A stretch of DNA of 9,547 nucleotides from CADEFF01 sp964569315 (GTDB taxonomy: Bacteria > Pseudomonadota > Alphaproteobacteria > Dongiales > Dongiaceae), in NCBI GenBank assembly GCA_964569315.1, contig CAZMUZ010000135.1:1-9547 (forward strand). Direction: 5' to 3'. The notes under the pieces were generated by a model. That model did no database searches and had not been told where the DNA came from. It saw only the letters and a list, made by a program, of their open reading frames with translations. The position numbers were made by a program, and so were the translations under genes. Shown here piece by piece: positions 1 through 9,547 of the stretch (its first letter is position 1; each line of letters begins with the position of its first letter).

Positions 1-875
1 GAGGTGCGGGAAGCCGATCCCGATATGGCGCGCCTGCTCCGGCACGAGCGAGAGCGGGGTCATGCCGGGCTGCGTGTTGATCTCGAGCAGATAGAGCTGC
101 TTCGGCCCCGCCTCGCCGGTGTCGTCGAAGCGGAAATCCGCGCGGCTCACGCCGCGGCAGCCGAGCGCTTCGTGGGCGAGCCGGGCGACCCGCAGCGCTT
201 CGTCGTAGACGGCGGGCGGGACGGGTGCCGGCACCAGATGGTCGGTGCGGCCTTCGGTATATTTGGCCTCGTAGTCGTAGAAGCCGGAATGCGGGCGGAG
301 CTCCGTCACGGCGAGCGGGCGGTCGCCCATGACGGCGACGGTCAGCTCGCGGCCCGGAATGAACTTCTCCACCAGCACCCGCGCGCCGAAGGTCCATTCG
401 CGGGCGCGCGGCGGCTGGTTGTCGCCCGTGCGCACGATCCTGACGCCGACGCTCGAGCCCTCGTTCGCCGGCTTCACGATGTAGGGCCGCGGCATCGGAT
501 CGCCCTGTTCGAGCGCCGCGGGCGCGATCTCGAGCCCCTCGGGGCAGCGGATGCCCGCCGCGGCGAAGACGCGTTTCGCCATGGTCTTGTCCATGGCGAG
601 CGCGGAAGCGAGCAGGCCGGAATGGGTATAGGGGATGCCCATCAGGTTCAGCACGCCCTGGACGCAGCCATCCTCGCCGAAGCGGCCATGGAGCGCGTTG
701 AACACCACATCCGGCCGCGGCTCGAGCGCGCGCAGCAGCGCACCGACGTCGCGACCGACATCGATCGAGACGACGTCGTAGCCTTCGCTCTCGAGCGCCT
801 CGGCGCAGGCCTTGCCGCTTACCAGCGAGACCTCGCGCTCGGCGGAGGGGCCGCCCATCAGTACGGCGACCCGCG

Positions 876-879
<4 letters not shown>
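1..879 (-). CDS. ddl: D-alanine--D-alanine ligase, missing its last codons at the window edge
   Basis: Ddl is a cytoplasmic ATP-grasp ligase that joins two D-alanines into the dipeptide used by MurF. From the ATG, 293 codons are visible without a stop. Family members are usually around 300-310 residues, so about 10-20 are probably missing. Motifs are LMGGPSAEREVSL (7-19, with E14 matching E. coli DdlB E15), HGRFGEDGCVQG (63-74), SGLLASALAMDKTMAK (88-103), IVKPANEGSSVGV (134-146, ATP-grasp lysine K136 and Ser loop), VEKFIPGRELTVAV (170-183), YDYEAKY (201-207), RADFRFDD (246-253, R246 and D248) and LLEINTQPGMTPLSLVPEQA (264-283, with Mg ligands E266 and N268). The ATG has GGGAGG six bases upstream and overlaps the murB stop (ATGA). 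By position it is the dcw-type copy often named ddlB. I could not check for a second ddl elsewhere. Confidence 0.97.
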
Positions 880-3249
<2,370 letters not shown>

Positions 3250-3253
<4 letters not shown>

Positions 3254-4392
3254 GCGGCGGCCTCCTTCGGATAGGCGGCGGCGCCGTTGGCCGGCGCGAA
3301 GCCGACCGCGATATCGGCGAGCCGCTCGGCGGCATCCGGTCGACCGAGGCGCGCGGCCGCGGCCGCCGCCGTCGCAAGGCGCCCCGGCTCGGCCAGCAGC
3401 CCGCGCAGGCGCTCGGCGACGAGCGCCGCCGTCAATCCCGCCTCGGGCAGGCTCCAGGCGGCGCCGGCCGCGTCGAGCGCGGCGGCGTTGGCGGTCTGGT
3501 GGTCGTCGGTCGCATAGCGATAGGGCACCAGCAGGGCCGGACGCCCGGCGACGGCGAGCTCGGCCGTGGTGGAGGCGCCGGCGCGCGCGATCACGAGCTG
3601 TGCCCGGCGGAGACGCGCGGGCATGTCGTCGAAGAAGGTCGCGAGCTCGGCCGCGAAGCCGATCCCGGCATAGGCCGCGCCGACGCGCTCGATATCCTCG
3701 GGCCGGCATTGCTGGGCAAGACGGATGCGACCGCGCTCTTCCGGCGCCAGCGCGGCGATCGCCGCCGGTACGAGGTCGGAGAAGATGCGGGCCCCCTGGC
3801 TGCCGCCGACGAGCAGGAGCTCGAGCGGTCCGCCGGATTGCGGCGCGGCGTAAGGCTGGCCGGCGAGGGCGGCGATGGCGGGCCGCACCGGATTGCCGGT
3901 AACGACGATCTTGCGGCGGTCCTCGGCGCCGATCCCGCGGACTTCGGGGAAGGCGGTGGCGATGCGGGCGGCGCGCCCTGCGAGCAAGCGGTTTGCGCGG
4001 CCCATCACGGCGTTCTGCTCGTGCAGGACGAGCGAAAGGCCGACCTTACCGGCGGCGAGCATGGTCGGCACCGAGGCATAGCCGCCGAAGCCGATCGCGA
4101 CGGCAGGCCGGGTTTCCTTGAGGATCCGGCGCGCCTCGAAGTAACCGAGCCCGAGCGCCGCCAGCGCTTCCGCACGGGCGACGAGGCCGCGGCCGGCGAT
4201 GCCGCCGGCGCGGATACGCCGCACCTCGACGGCGGGAAGCCTGTCGCCGAAGCCGGAGCCGCGCCGGTCGGTGACGAGCAGCACGCGGCGGCCGCGCGCG
4301 AGCAGCGCCGCTGCGAGCGCTTCGGCCGGGAACATGTGGCCGCCCGTGCCGCCGGCGGCGAGCAGGATGGGACGCTGCGGCGATGCGCTCAT
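3250..4392 (-). CDS. murG: UDP-GlcNAc--lipid I N-acetylglucosaminyltransferase MurG
   Basis: MurG is a GT-B, family GT28 glycosyltransferase on the cytoplasmic face of the inner membrane. It transfers GlcNAc from UDP-GlcNAc to lipid I, making lipid II. The protein has 380 residues, slightly longer than E. coli MurG. Motifs are GGTGGHMFPA (14-23, first G loop), GFGGYASVP (101-109), LHEQNAVMGRANR (123-135), TGNPVR (165-170), GGSQGA (196-201, hinge G loop of the C-terminal domain), ARAGASTTAEL (269-279) and ATDDHQTANA (294-303), which holds the donor-sugar contacts. The extra length is an Ala-rich tail after about residue 365. The ATG is preceded by GGAGG four bases upstream and overlaps the ftsW stop. 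The murG stop overlaps the murC start, and the tail codons for KEAA also carry the murC ribosome binding site. Confidence 0.97.
3261..3267 (-). promoter_or_regulatory. Strong Shine-Dalgarno for murC
   Basis: The minus strand reads AAGGAGG, a full match to the consensus, ending seven bases before the murC ATG. It lies within the last codons of murG. It is the best ribosome binding site in the window and fixes the murC start, although the frame is open further upstream. Confidence 0.75.
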
Positions 4393-5513
4393 GCGTCCTC
4401 CCCCGGGCCGAAGCGCTTGCGGGTGAGCGCCAGCAGCATGCCCATGCCGAGCGCCGAGGCGAGCAGCGAGGAGCCGCCATAGCTGATGAAGGGGAGCGTC
4501 ATTCCCTTGGTCGGCATGAGGTGCAGGCTCGAGGCCATGTTGACGAAGGCCTGCAGGCCAAAGGTGACGAGCAGGCCGGCGGCCGCCAGCATCACGAAGA
4601 GGTTGCGCTCCTGCATGAGCCGCGTGGTGCCGCGGCCGATCACCAGCAGGAAAAGGCCGACGATGAGGATGCAGGCGATGACGCCAAGCTCCTCGCCGGC
4701 CACGGCGAAGACGAAGTCCGCATGGGCGTCGGGCAGCACCAGCTTGACGGTGCCTTCGCCCGGACCGCGACCCCAGAGCCCGCCATTGGCGAAGGCCTCG
4801 AGCGAGCGGTCGATCTGGTAGCTGTCGGTCGAGCCCGGATGGAGGAACCCGTCGATGCGCTCGGCCACATGCGAGAAGGTGAAATAGGCGCCGACGATGG
4901 CGACCGCGGCCGCCGTCGCGAGCAGCAGCACCCAGACGATCGGCAGGCCGGCGAGGAAGAACTGCGCGAACCAGGTGCAGCTCACCACCACGGTCATGCC
5001 GAGATCGGGCTGCAGCAGCAGGATCCCGACCACCAGCATGTAGAGCAGGATGGAGATCGCATTGCCCGGCATGCGCTGCCGGCCGTGCTGGGCCGCGAAC
5101 ATCCAGCCCGCCACGACGGCGAAGCAGGGCTTCACGAACTCGGAAGGCTGCAGCGAGAAGCCGCCGATATCGAGCCAGCGCGTGGCGCCCTTGATCTCGG
5201 GGCCGAACACGAGAGTGAGGGCGGTGAGGCTGACGGACCCGACGAAGCCGAGCAGCGCGAGGCGGCGGATCTGCCGCGGGCTGAGCAGCGAGGCGCCGAG
5301 CATAAGCGCGACCGCGACCGGCAGCAGGACGAAGTGATGGCGCGCGAGGCTGAAGCTTTCGAGATTGATGCGGTTCGCGACGGCGGGGCTCGCCGCCAGG
5401 ATCATCATGGCGCCGATGCCGATCAGGAGGCCGATCGTCGCGAGCGTCCAGCGATCGACGGTCCACCACCAGCGGCCAAGCAGGCTGCGGTCGTTGCGGG
5501 CGAAGCTGGTCAT
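4389..5513 (-). CDS. ftsW: Septal peptidoglycan glycosyltransferase FtsW (SEDS family)
   Basis: FtsW is a multi-pass membrane SEDS protein that polymerises lipid II into septal glycan strands, working with the division transpeptidase FtsI. The protein has 374 residues with a short charged N-terminus (RSLLGRWWWTVDRW, 9-22) and about ten membrane spans. SEDS signatures are KGATRWL (108-114), QPSEFVK (122-128), LLLQPDLGMT (165-174), PDAHADFVFAVAGEELG (261-277, where D266 aligns by motif with the essential Asp of E. coli FtsW) and SYGGSSLLAS (344-353). Position between murD and murG is the dcw place of ftsW and argues against RodA. The ATG has GGGAGG five bases upstream and overlaps the murD stop (ATGA). 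The stop overlaps murG in the same way. The frame is open upstream into murD, but the SEDS-like sequence begins here. Confidence 0.97.
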   Translation of the reverse strand: MTSFARNDRSLLGRWWWTVDRWTLATIGLLIGIGAMMILAASPAVANRINLESFSLARHHFVLLPVAVALMLGASLLSPRQIRRLALLGFVGSVSLTALTLVFGPEIKGATRWLDIGGFSLQPSEFVKPCFAVVAGWMFAAQHGRQRMPGNAISILLYMLVVGILLLQPDLGMTVVVSCTWFAQFFLAGLPIVWVLLLATAAAVAIVGAYFTFSHVAERIDGFLHPGSTDSYQIDRSLEAFANGGLWGRGPGEGTVKLVLPDAHADFVFAVAGEELGVIACILIVGLFLLVIGRGTTRLMQERNLFVMLAAAGLLVTFGLQAFVNMASSLHLMPTKGMTLPFISYGGSSLLASALGMGMLLALTRKRFGPGEDA

Positions 5514-6934
5514 GCCGCCCTCCCGTTGCCGGTTTCGGCGAGCCGCTGCACAAGGCTGCGGAAGGCGTCGCCGCGCTGCTCGAAATTCGCGAACTGGTCG
5601 AAGGAGGCGCATGCGGGCGACAGCAGCACCACCGCCCCTCGGCGCGCTTCGGCCTGGGCGAGGCGATGCGCGGCCTCGACCGCGCGGTCGAGCGTGCCGC
5701 ATTGCGTCGCCGGCACGCGGCCCGCGAGTTGCCGTTCGAAAGCCTCTGCGGCCTCGCCGATCAGGAAGGCGTGGACGACGCGGCGATAGAAGGGCTCGAG
5801 CCCGTCGAGGCCGCCCGCTTTCGGCTTGCCGCCGAGGATCCAGTAGATCGGGTCGTAGCAGGCGAGCGCCTTCGCGGTGGCGTCGGCATTGGTCGCCTTG
5901 CTGTCGTTGACGTAGCGCACGTCGCCGATGCTGGCGATCAGCTCCTGGCGGTGGGCGAGGCCGGGATAGGTCCGCAAGCCCTCCGCGATCTCGGCGGGCG
6001 CGAGGCCCACGGCGCGACAGGCGGCGTAGGTCGCGGCCGCGTTCTGCCAGTTATGCTCGCCGGGCAGCGTCGCGACGGCGGTCAGATCCATGATGTCGAG
6101 CCGCACGTCGCCGGTCTCGTCGACAAGACGGCCGTCGACCGCATGTACGCCGCCCGCCACGCGTTCCCGCGCGGAGATCGGCACCACGCGCTGGTGCGAG
6201 CCCGCGACGAGGCGGTCGCGCAATGCCCGGCTCGTCTCGTCGTCGATCCCGACGACGGCCGTGTCGCCGGCGCCCTGGCGCGCGAAAATGCGCGCCTTGG
6301 CGGCGACATAGCCGGCCATGTCGCCATGGCGGTCGATGTGGTCGGGGGTGATGTTGAGCAGCAGGGCGACCTTGCAGCCGAGCGAAGGCGTGAGCTCGAG
6401 CTGGTAGGAGGAGAGCTCCAGCACATAGAGGCCGCCGCCGCCGAGGCGCGGCAACGCCAGGGCGGGCGTACCGATATTGCCGCCGATCGCGGATTCGCGG
6501 CCGGCGCGTTTCAGCACATGGCCGATCAGCGCCGTGGTGGTGGATTTGCCGTTGGTGCCGGTGATGCCGAGATAGCCCGCTTCCGGCACGGCGCGGATCA
6601 GGAGCTCGATATCGCCGATGACGGGCTTCGCATGGCTTTGGGCGAGCGCGGCCACGGGATGCGGCGTCGGGAAGCGATGCGGGATGCCGGGGCTCAGCAC
6701 GAGGAATTCGGGCTTCCGCCAGTCGCAATGGGCAAGGTCGATCGGGGCGATCCCGGCGGCGGCCGCTTCCGCGCGCCGCTCGGCCGAATCGTCCCAGGCC
6801 CAGAGCCGGGCGCCGCTCACCTTGAGGGCGAGTGCGGCCGCGAGCCCGGATTTGCCGAGGCCGAGCACGGCCGCGATCCGCTCGTTCATGCCGGGAATGG
6901 CGAGGGGCGCGAGGGCCATCGGGTTCCCGTTCAC
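5510..6934 (-). CDS. murD: UDP-N-acetylmuramoyl-L-alanine--D-glutamate ligase MurD
   Basis: MurD adds D-glutamate to UDP-MurNAc-L-Ala with ATP in the cytoplasm. From the GTG the protein has 474 residues. Motifs are VLGLGKSG (23-30, N-terminal Rossmann domain), GITGTNGKSTTT (123-134, ATP P-loop), GGNIGTP (151-157), ELSSYQLE (173-180), NITPDHIDRHGDM (194-206), YVAAKARIF (209-217, with K213 probably carbamylated), GEHNWQNAAA (292-301), YVNDSKATNADAT (341-353), and SPACASFDQFANFEQRGDAF (439-458) near the C-terminus. All Mur ligase signatures are intact. The start is uncertain. The GTG at 6934 gives a GTGA overlap with mraY like other junctions here but has no clear Shine-Dalgarno. The ATG at 6919 (469 residues) places GLGKSG nearer its usual distance from the N-terminus. 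Its stop overlaps ftsW by four bases. Confidence 0.97.
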   Translation of the reverse strand: MNGNPMALAPLAIPGMNERIAAVLGLGKSGLAAALALKVSGARLWAWDDSAERRAEAAAAGIAPIDLAHCDWRKPEFLVLSPGIPHRFPTPHPVAALAQSHAKPVIGDIELLIRAVPEAGYLGITGTNGKSTTTALIGHVLKRAGRESAIGGNIGTPALALPRLGGGGLYVLELSSYQLELTPSLGCKVALLLNITPDHIDRHGDMAGYVAAKARIFARQGAGDTAVVGIDDETSRALRDRLVAGSHQRVVPISARERVAGGVHAVDGRLVDETGDVRLDIMDLTAVATLPGEHNWQNAAATYAACRAVGLAPAEIAEGLRTYPGLAHRQELIASIGDVRYVNDSKATNADATAKALACYDPIYWILGGKPKAGGLDGLEPFYRRVVHAFLIGEAAEAFERQLAGRVPATQCGTLDRAVEAAHRLAQAEARRGAVVLLSPACASFDQFANFEQRGDAFRSLVQRLAETGNGRAA

Positions 6935-8019
6935 CGCAGCTTCAAGGTGGCGAGCCCCGCGAGCGCGAGGATCGAGGCGATGATCCAGAAACGGATCACG
7001 ATGGTGGGCTCGGCCCAGCCGAGCTTCTCGAAATGGTGATGCAGCGGCGCCATGCGGAAGACCCGCTTGCCGGTCATCTTGAAGGAGGCGACCTGGACGA
7101 TCACCGAGGCGGTCTCCAGCACGAAGAGCCCGCCGATGATGGCGAGCACCAGCTCGTGCTTGGTGACGACGCTGACTGCGCCGAGCGCCCCGCCGACCGA
7201 GAGCGAGCCGGTGTCGCCCATGAAGACCATGGCGGGCGGCGCGTTGAACCAGAGGAAGCCGAGCGAGGCGCCGACGAGCGCCGCGCAGAAGACGGCGAGC
7301 TCGCCCGAGCCCTGCACGAAACGGATCTGCAGGTAGTTGGCGAAGACCGCGTTGCCGACGAGATAGGCGATCAGCACGAAGCAGCCGGCGGCGATCATCA
7401 CCGGCACGATGGCGAGCCCGTCAAGTCCATCGGTGAGGTTGACCGCGTTGGAGGCGCCGACCATCACGAAGACCGCGAAGGGCAGGAAGAGCCAGCCGAG
7501 CGGCACCAGCAGGTCCTTGAGGAAGGGAACGGTGAGGCCGGTGGCGAGCGGCGCCGGCGTGAGCCAGATGGCGGCGCCGGCCGCGAGCGCGCCGATGGCG
7601 ATCTGCGCCGCGAGCTTGAGGCGGCCCGGCAGGCCCTTGCTGCCGCGACGGGTCAGCTTCAGATAGTCGTCGCCGAACCCGACCAGGCCGAAGCCGATCG
7701 TCACCAGCAGCACGATCCAGACATAGCCGTTCGAGAGATCGGCCCAGAGCAGGGTGCTGATGGAGAGCGCGAGCAGGATCAGCACGCCGCCCATGGTGGG
7801 CGTGCCCTTCTTCGTCAGGAGGTGCGATTCCGGCCCGTCGGTGCGGATCGGCTGGCCGTGCGGCTGCTTGCTCTTGAGCCAGGCGATGACGCGCGGCCCC
7901 AGGAGGAAGCTCACCAGCAGCGCCGTCATCACCGCGCCGCCGCTCCGAAAGGTAAGATAGCGGAACAGGTTGAAGAGCGCGAAATCGTCGGCGAAGGGGG
8001 CAAGCAGGTTGTAGAGCAT
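6931..8019 (-). CDS. mraY: Phospho-N-acetylmuramoyl-pentapeptide-transferase MraY
   Basis: MraY is an integral inner-membrane enzyme that transfers phospho-MurNAc-pentapeptide from UDP to undecaprenyl phosphate, forming lipid I. The protein has 362 residues, typical of Gram-negative MraY. It is very hydrophobic with about ten predicted membrane spans. Family signatures are intact: KKGTPTMGG (70-78), GFGDDYLK (114-121, with the Mg-binding pair D117/D118), NAVNLTDGLDGLA (191-203), FMGDTGSL (266-273, with D269 as the third acidic active-site residue) and PLHHHFEKLGW (325-335). The ATG start (MLYNLL) gives the normal MraY N-terminus. The frame is open much further upstream, across murF, but that part is a shadow. 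This is the only gene here not overlapping its upstream neighbour. Its TGA overlaps the possible GTG start of murD by four bases. Confidence 0.98.
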   Translation of the reverse strand: MLYNLLAPFADDFALFNLFRYLTFRSGGAVMTALLVSFLLGPRVIAWLKSKQPHGQPIRTDGPESHLLTKKGTPTMGGVLILLALSISTLLWADLSNGYVWIVLLVTIGFGLVGFGDDYLKLTRRGSKGLPGRLKLAAQIAIGALAAGAAIWLTPAPLATGLTVPFLKDLLVPLGWLFLPFAVFVMVGASNAVNLTDGLDGLAIVPVMIAAGCFVLIAYLVGNAVFANYLQIRFVQGSGELAVFCAALVGASLGFLWFNAPPAMVFMGDTGSLSVGGALGAVSVVTKHELVLAIIGGLFVLETASVIVQVASFKMTGKRVFRMAPLHHHFEKLGWAEPTIVIRFWIIASILALAGLATLKLR

Positions 8020-8029
8020 GCGATCGCGG

Positions 8030-8035
8030 CCCCTC
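8030..8035 (-). promoter_or_regulatory. Probable ribosome binding site for mraY in the murF-mraY gap
   Basis: The minus strand reads GAGGGG, overlapping the murF TGA stop and ending ten bases before the mraY ATG. The spacing is slightly long but the match is fair. The murF-mraY gap (8020-8033) is only 14 bases, too short for a separate promoter or terminator. Confidence 0.45.
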
Positions 8036-9482
8036 AGTTCCCGTTCGCTGCGCGCGGCAGCGGCGGCGTGGTGGCGGCGCGTGCCTGCGCCTTGAGCGCG
8101 TCGACGATCGGACCCATGCGCGTGCCGAGCGAACCCTTCACCAGCACGACGTCGCCGGCGCGGAGTTGCGCCAGGAGTACCGGGATCATCTCCGCGCTGG
8201 TGGCGGTGCGTTCGCCGCGACGCTCGCGCGGCAGGGCCTCGAAGAGCCGGGCGGTCAGCGGACCGACCGCATAGACGCGGTCGACGCCGGCTTCGGCGAT
8301 ATCGGGCGCGAGCGCGACATGCAGCGTCTCGGCTTCCGCGCCGAGCTCCCGCATGTCGCCGAGCACGGCGATGCGCCGGCCGTTCGGCCCCGGCTTCGCA
8401 TGCGCGAGCACGCCGAGGGCCGCCCGCACGGCGGCGGGGCTCGCATTGTAGCTTTCGTCGATGAGCTCGATCGTGCCGCCCGCATGGGCGAGCCGGGAAC
8501 GCTCGCCGCGACCCTTGGGCGCGGCCACCTTGCAGAAGGTTGCCGCCGCGGCCGCGATGTCGGCGCCGACCGCCTCGACCGCGGCGAGCACGGCGAGGCT
8601 GTTCATCACCCAGTGCCGGCCGGGCGCGCCGATCGAGTAGTCGATGCGCCGCCCGCCGACCGTCGCGCTGACCGCGCTGCAGGTGGCATGGAGGGAGCAA
8701 TCGATGAGGCGCGCCCAGGACTCCGCGTGTTCGCCGAAACCGAGGATGCGCCGAATGCCCGCGGCGCGCGCATGGCCCGCAAGCCGCGCGAAATACGGAT
8801 TGTCGCGATTGAGGATCGCGACGCCGTCGGGCGTCATGCCGGCGAAGATCTCGCCCTTCGCGTCGGCGATCGCTTCGACAGTGGCGAAGAATTCGGTGTG
8901 GGCGGCCTCGATCGCCGTCACGATCGCGACCTCCGGCCGCACCAGACCGGTCAGCGGCAGGATTTCGCCCGGATGGTTCATGCCGATCTCGAAGATGCCG
9001 TAGCGCGTGACGGCCGGCATGCGGGCGAGGCTGAGCGGCACGCCCCACTGGTTGTTGTAGCTGCCGGCGGAGGCGTGCGTCGGGCCCTGCGTCGCGAGCA
9101 CGGTGCGGAGCGCCTCCTTGCTGCCGGTCTTGCCGACGCTGCCGGTGATGGCGATGCGGTGCGCCTTGCTGCGCTCGCGCGCGGCGACCGCGAGCCGCTC
9201 CAGCGCCGCCAGCGGGTCCTCGACCAGAACGAGCGGCGCGTCGTCGGCGAGCCCGTCGGGGATGCGGCTCACGATGGCCGCAACCGCGCCGGCGGCGAAG
9301 GCTCCGGCCACGAACTCGTGCGCGTCGAACTTCGGCCCCTGGAGTGCCACGAAGAGGTCGCCGGGCTCGACGGTGCGGCTGTCGATCGAGATGCCGCCGG
9401 CCTGCCAGCGCGCCTCGCCGCGGCCGCGCATCGCGGCGACCGCCTCCTGCGACTGCCAGAGCACGGGCTTGCGCTCGTTCAC
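8034..9482 (-). CDS. murF: UDP-N-acetylmuramoyl-tripeptide--D-alanyl-D-alanine ligase MurF
   Basis: MurF adds the D-Ala-D-Ala dipeptide to UDP-MurNAc-tripeptide using ATP, the last cytoplasmic step of the pentapeptide precursor. The protein has 482 residues, a normal length. Visible motifs are ISIDSRTV (31-38, N-terminal UDP-binding domain), the ATP P-loop TGSVGKTGSK (113-122), YNNQWGVPLSL (142-152), EIGMNHPGEI (165-174), ADAKGEIFAG (206-215, with K209 probably the carbamylated lysine), DESYNASP (342-349), LGDMRELG (374-381) and KGSLGTRMG (449-457) in the C-terminal domain. The order is that of a three-domain Mur ligase. The start is GTG, supported by GGAGA six bases upstream and by the 4-base overlap with the murE stop. 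The P-loop has Gly after GKT where Thr or Ser is usual. The tail after residue 465 is Ala/Pro-rich and probably flexible. A 14-base gap separates it from mraY. Confidence 0.97.
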   Translation of the reverse strand: MNERKPVLWQSQEAVAAMRGRGEARWQAGGISIDSRTVEPGDLFVALQGPKFDAHEFVAGAFAAGAVAAIVSRIPDGLADDAPLVLVEDPLAALERLAVAARERSKAHRIAITGSVGKTGSKEALRTVLATQGPTHASAGSYNNQWGVPLSLARMPAVTRYGIFEIGMNHPGEILPLTGLVRPEVAIVTAIEAAHTEFFATVEAIADAKGEIFAGMTPDGVAILNRDNPYFARLAGHARAAGIRRILGFGEHAESWARLIDCSLHATCSAVSATVGGRRIDYSIGAPGRHWVMNSLAVLAAVEAVGADIAAAAATFCKVAAPKGRGERSRLAHAGGTIELIDESYNASPAAVRAALGVLAHAKPGPNGRRIAVLGDMRELGAEAETLHVALAPDIAEAGVDRVYAVGPLTARLFEALPRERRGERTATSAEMIPVLLAQLRAGDVVLVKGSLGTRMGPIVDALKAQARAATTPPLPRAANGN

Positions 9483-9547
9483 GACCGGTCTCCGATCTCG
9501 GCGACCGCGGCGCGCGCGACCTCGGCGTCGTCGAAGGGATGGGTGAC
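9479..9547 (-). CDS. murE: UDP-MurNAc-L-Ala-D-Glu ligase MurE, C-terminal fragment (5' end outside window)
   Basis: Only the last 22 codons and the TGA stop are present; the gene enters from the right edge. The visible peptide contains PFDDAEVARAAV near its end, which matches the usual MurE C-terminus (a PFDDREVAR-like motif followed by a short helix). MurE is the cytoplasmic ATP-dependent ligase that adds the third amino acid, normally meso-diaminopimelate in Gram-negative bacteria, to UDP-MurNAc-L-Ala-D-Glu. The residues that choose the diamino acid are outside the window, so that choice cannot be read here. Its stop overlaps the murF GTG start by four bases (GTGA), and its position just before murF is the standard dcw order. 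The identification rests on this short tail plus context. Confidence 0.85.
   Translation of the reverse strand, partial: VTHPFDDAEVARAAVAEIGDRS
9489..9493 (-). promoter_or_regulatory. Shine-Dalgarno for murF (GTG start)
   Basis: On the minus strand this reads GGAGA and ends six bases before the GTG start of murF, inside the last codons of murE. It supports the GTG over later ATG codons as the murF start. Confidence 0.6.

Noticed and set aside
8016..8027. Adjacent palindromes GCATGC and GCGATCGC at the mraY start.
   Set aside because: Short self-complementary GC-rich words are expected by chance in this composition. There is no second copy nearby arranged as an operator, and the gap is too short for a promoter.
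8020..8033. A possible internal promoter or terminator between murF and mraY.
   Set aside because: The gap is 14 bases, with no stem-loop plus T-run and no -35/-10 pair visible around it.

Overview
The window is a stretch of the division and cell-wall (dcw) gene cluster of a GC-rich bacterium, most likely an alphaproteobacterium. All genes lie on the minus strand. In transcription order, from the right edge to the left, they are murE (last 22 codons only), murF, mraY, murD, ftsW, murG, murC, murB and ddl (last few codons missing). The alphaproteobacterial call is an inference. It rests on murB lying between murC and ddl (in E. coli murB is elsewhere), on the wording of the FtsW N-terminus and the MurD and MurG motifs, and on the very high GC. 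No rRNA or other decisive marker is present.

Layout: murE tail 9479-9547; murF 8034-9482; mraY 6931-8019; murD 5510-6934; ftsW 4389-5513; murG 3250-4392; murC 1823-3253; murB 876-1826; ddl 1-879, running off the left edge. Seven of the eight junctions are 4-base ATGA or GTGA stop/start overlaps. The only gap is 14 bases between murF and mraY. There is no intergenic space over 300 bases, and I see no internal promoter, terminator, RNA gene, repeat, CRISPR array or mobile element. Transcription presumably starts upstream of the window (mraZ/rsmH/ftsL/ftsI side) and continues leftwards, where ftsQ, ftsA and ftsZ would be expected.

How the genes work together: MurB completes UDP-MurNAc synthesis. 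MurC, MurD and MurE add L-Ala, D-Glu and the diamino acid. Ddl makes D-Ala-D-Ala and MurF attaches it, giving UDP-MurNAc-pentapeptide. MraY moves this onto undecaprenyl phosphate at the inner face of the cytoplasmic membrane (lipid I), and MurG adds GlcNAc (lipid II). FtsW, a SEDS polymerase, uses lipid II to build septal peptidoglycan. The window therefore holds nearly the whole route from UDP-GlcNAc-enolpyruvate to septal glycan, lacking only MurA, most of MurE and the division transpeptidase.

Every full-length protein has the usual family length and intact signature motifs, so this is a conserved housekeeping region. I found no convincing undescribed system. The findings are modest: tight translational coupling, start-codon ambiguities, a slightly unusual MurF P-loop, and long open antisense frames that are GC artefacts.
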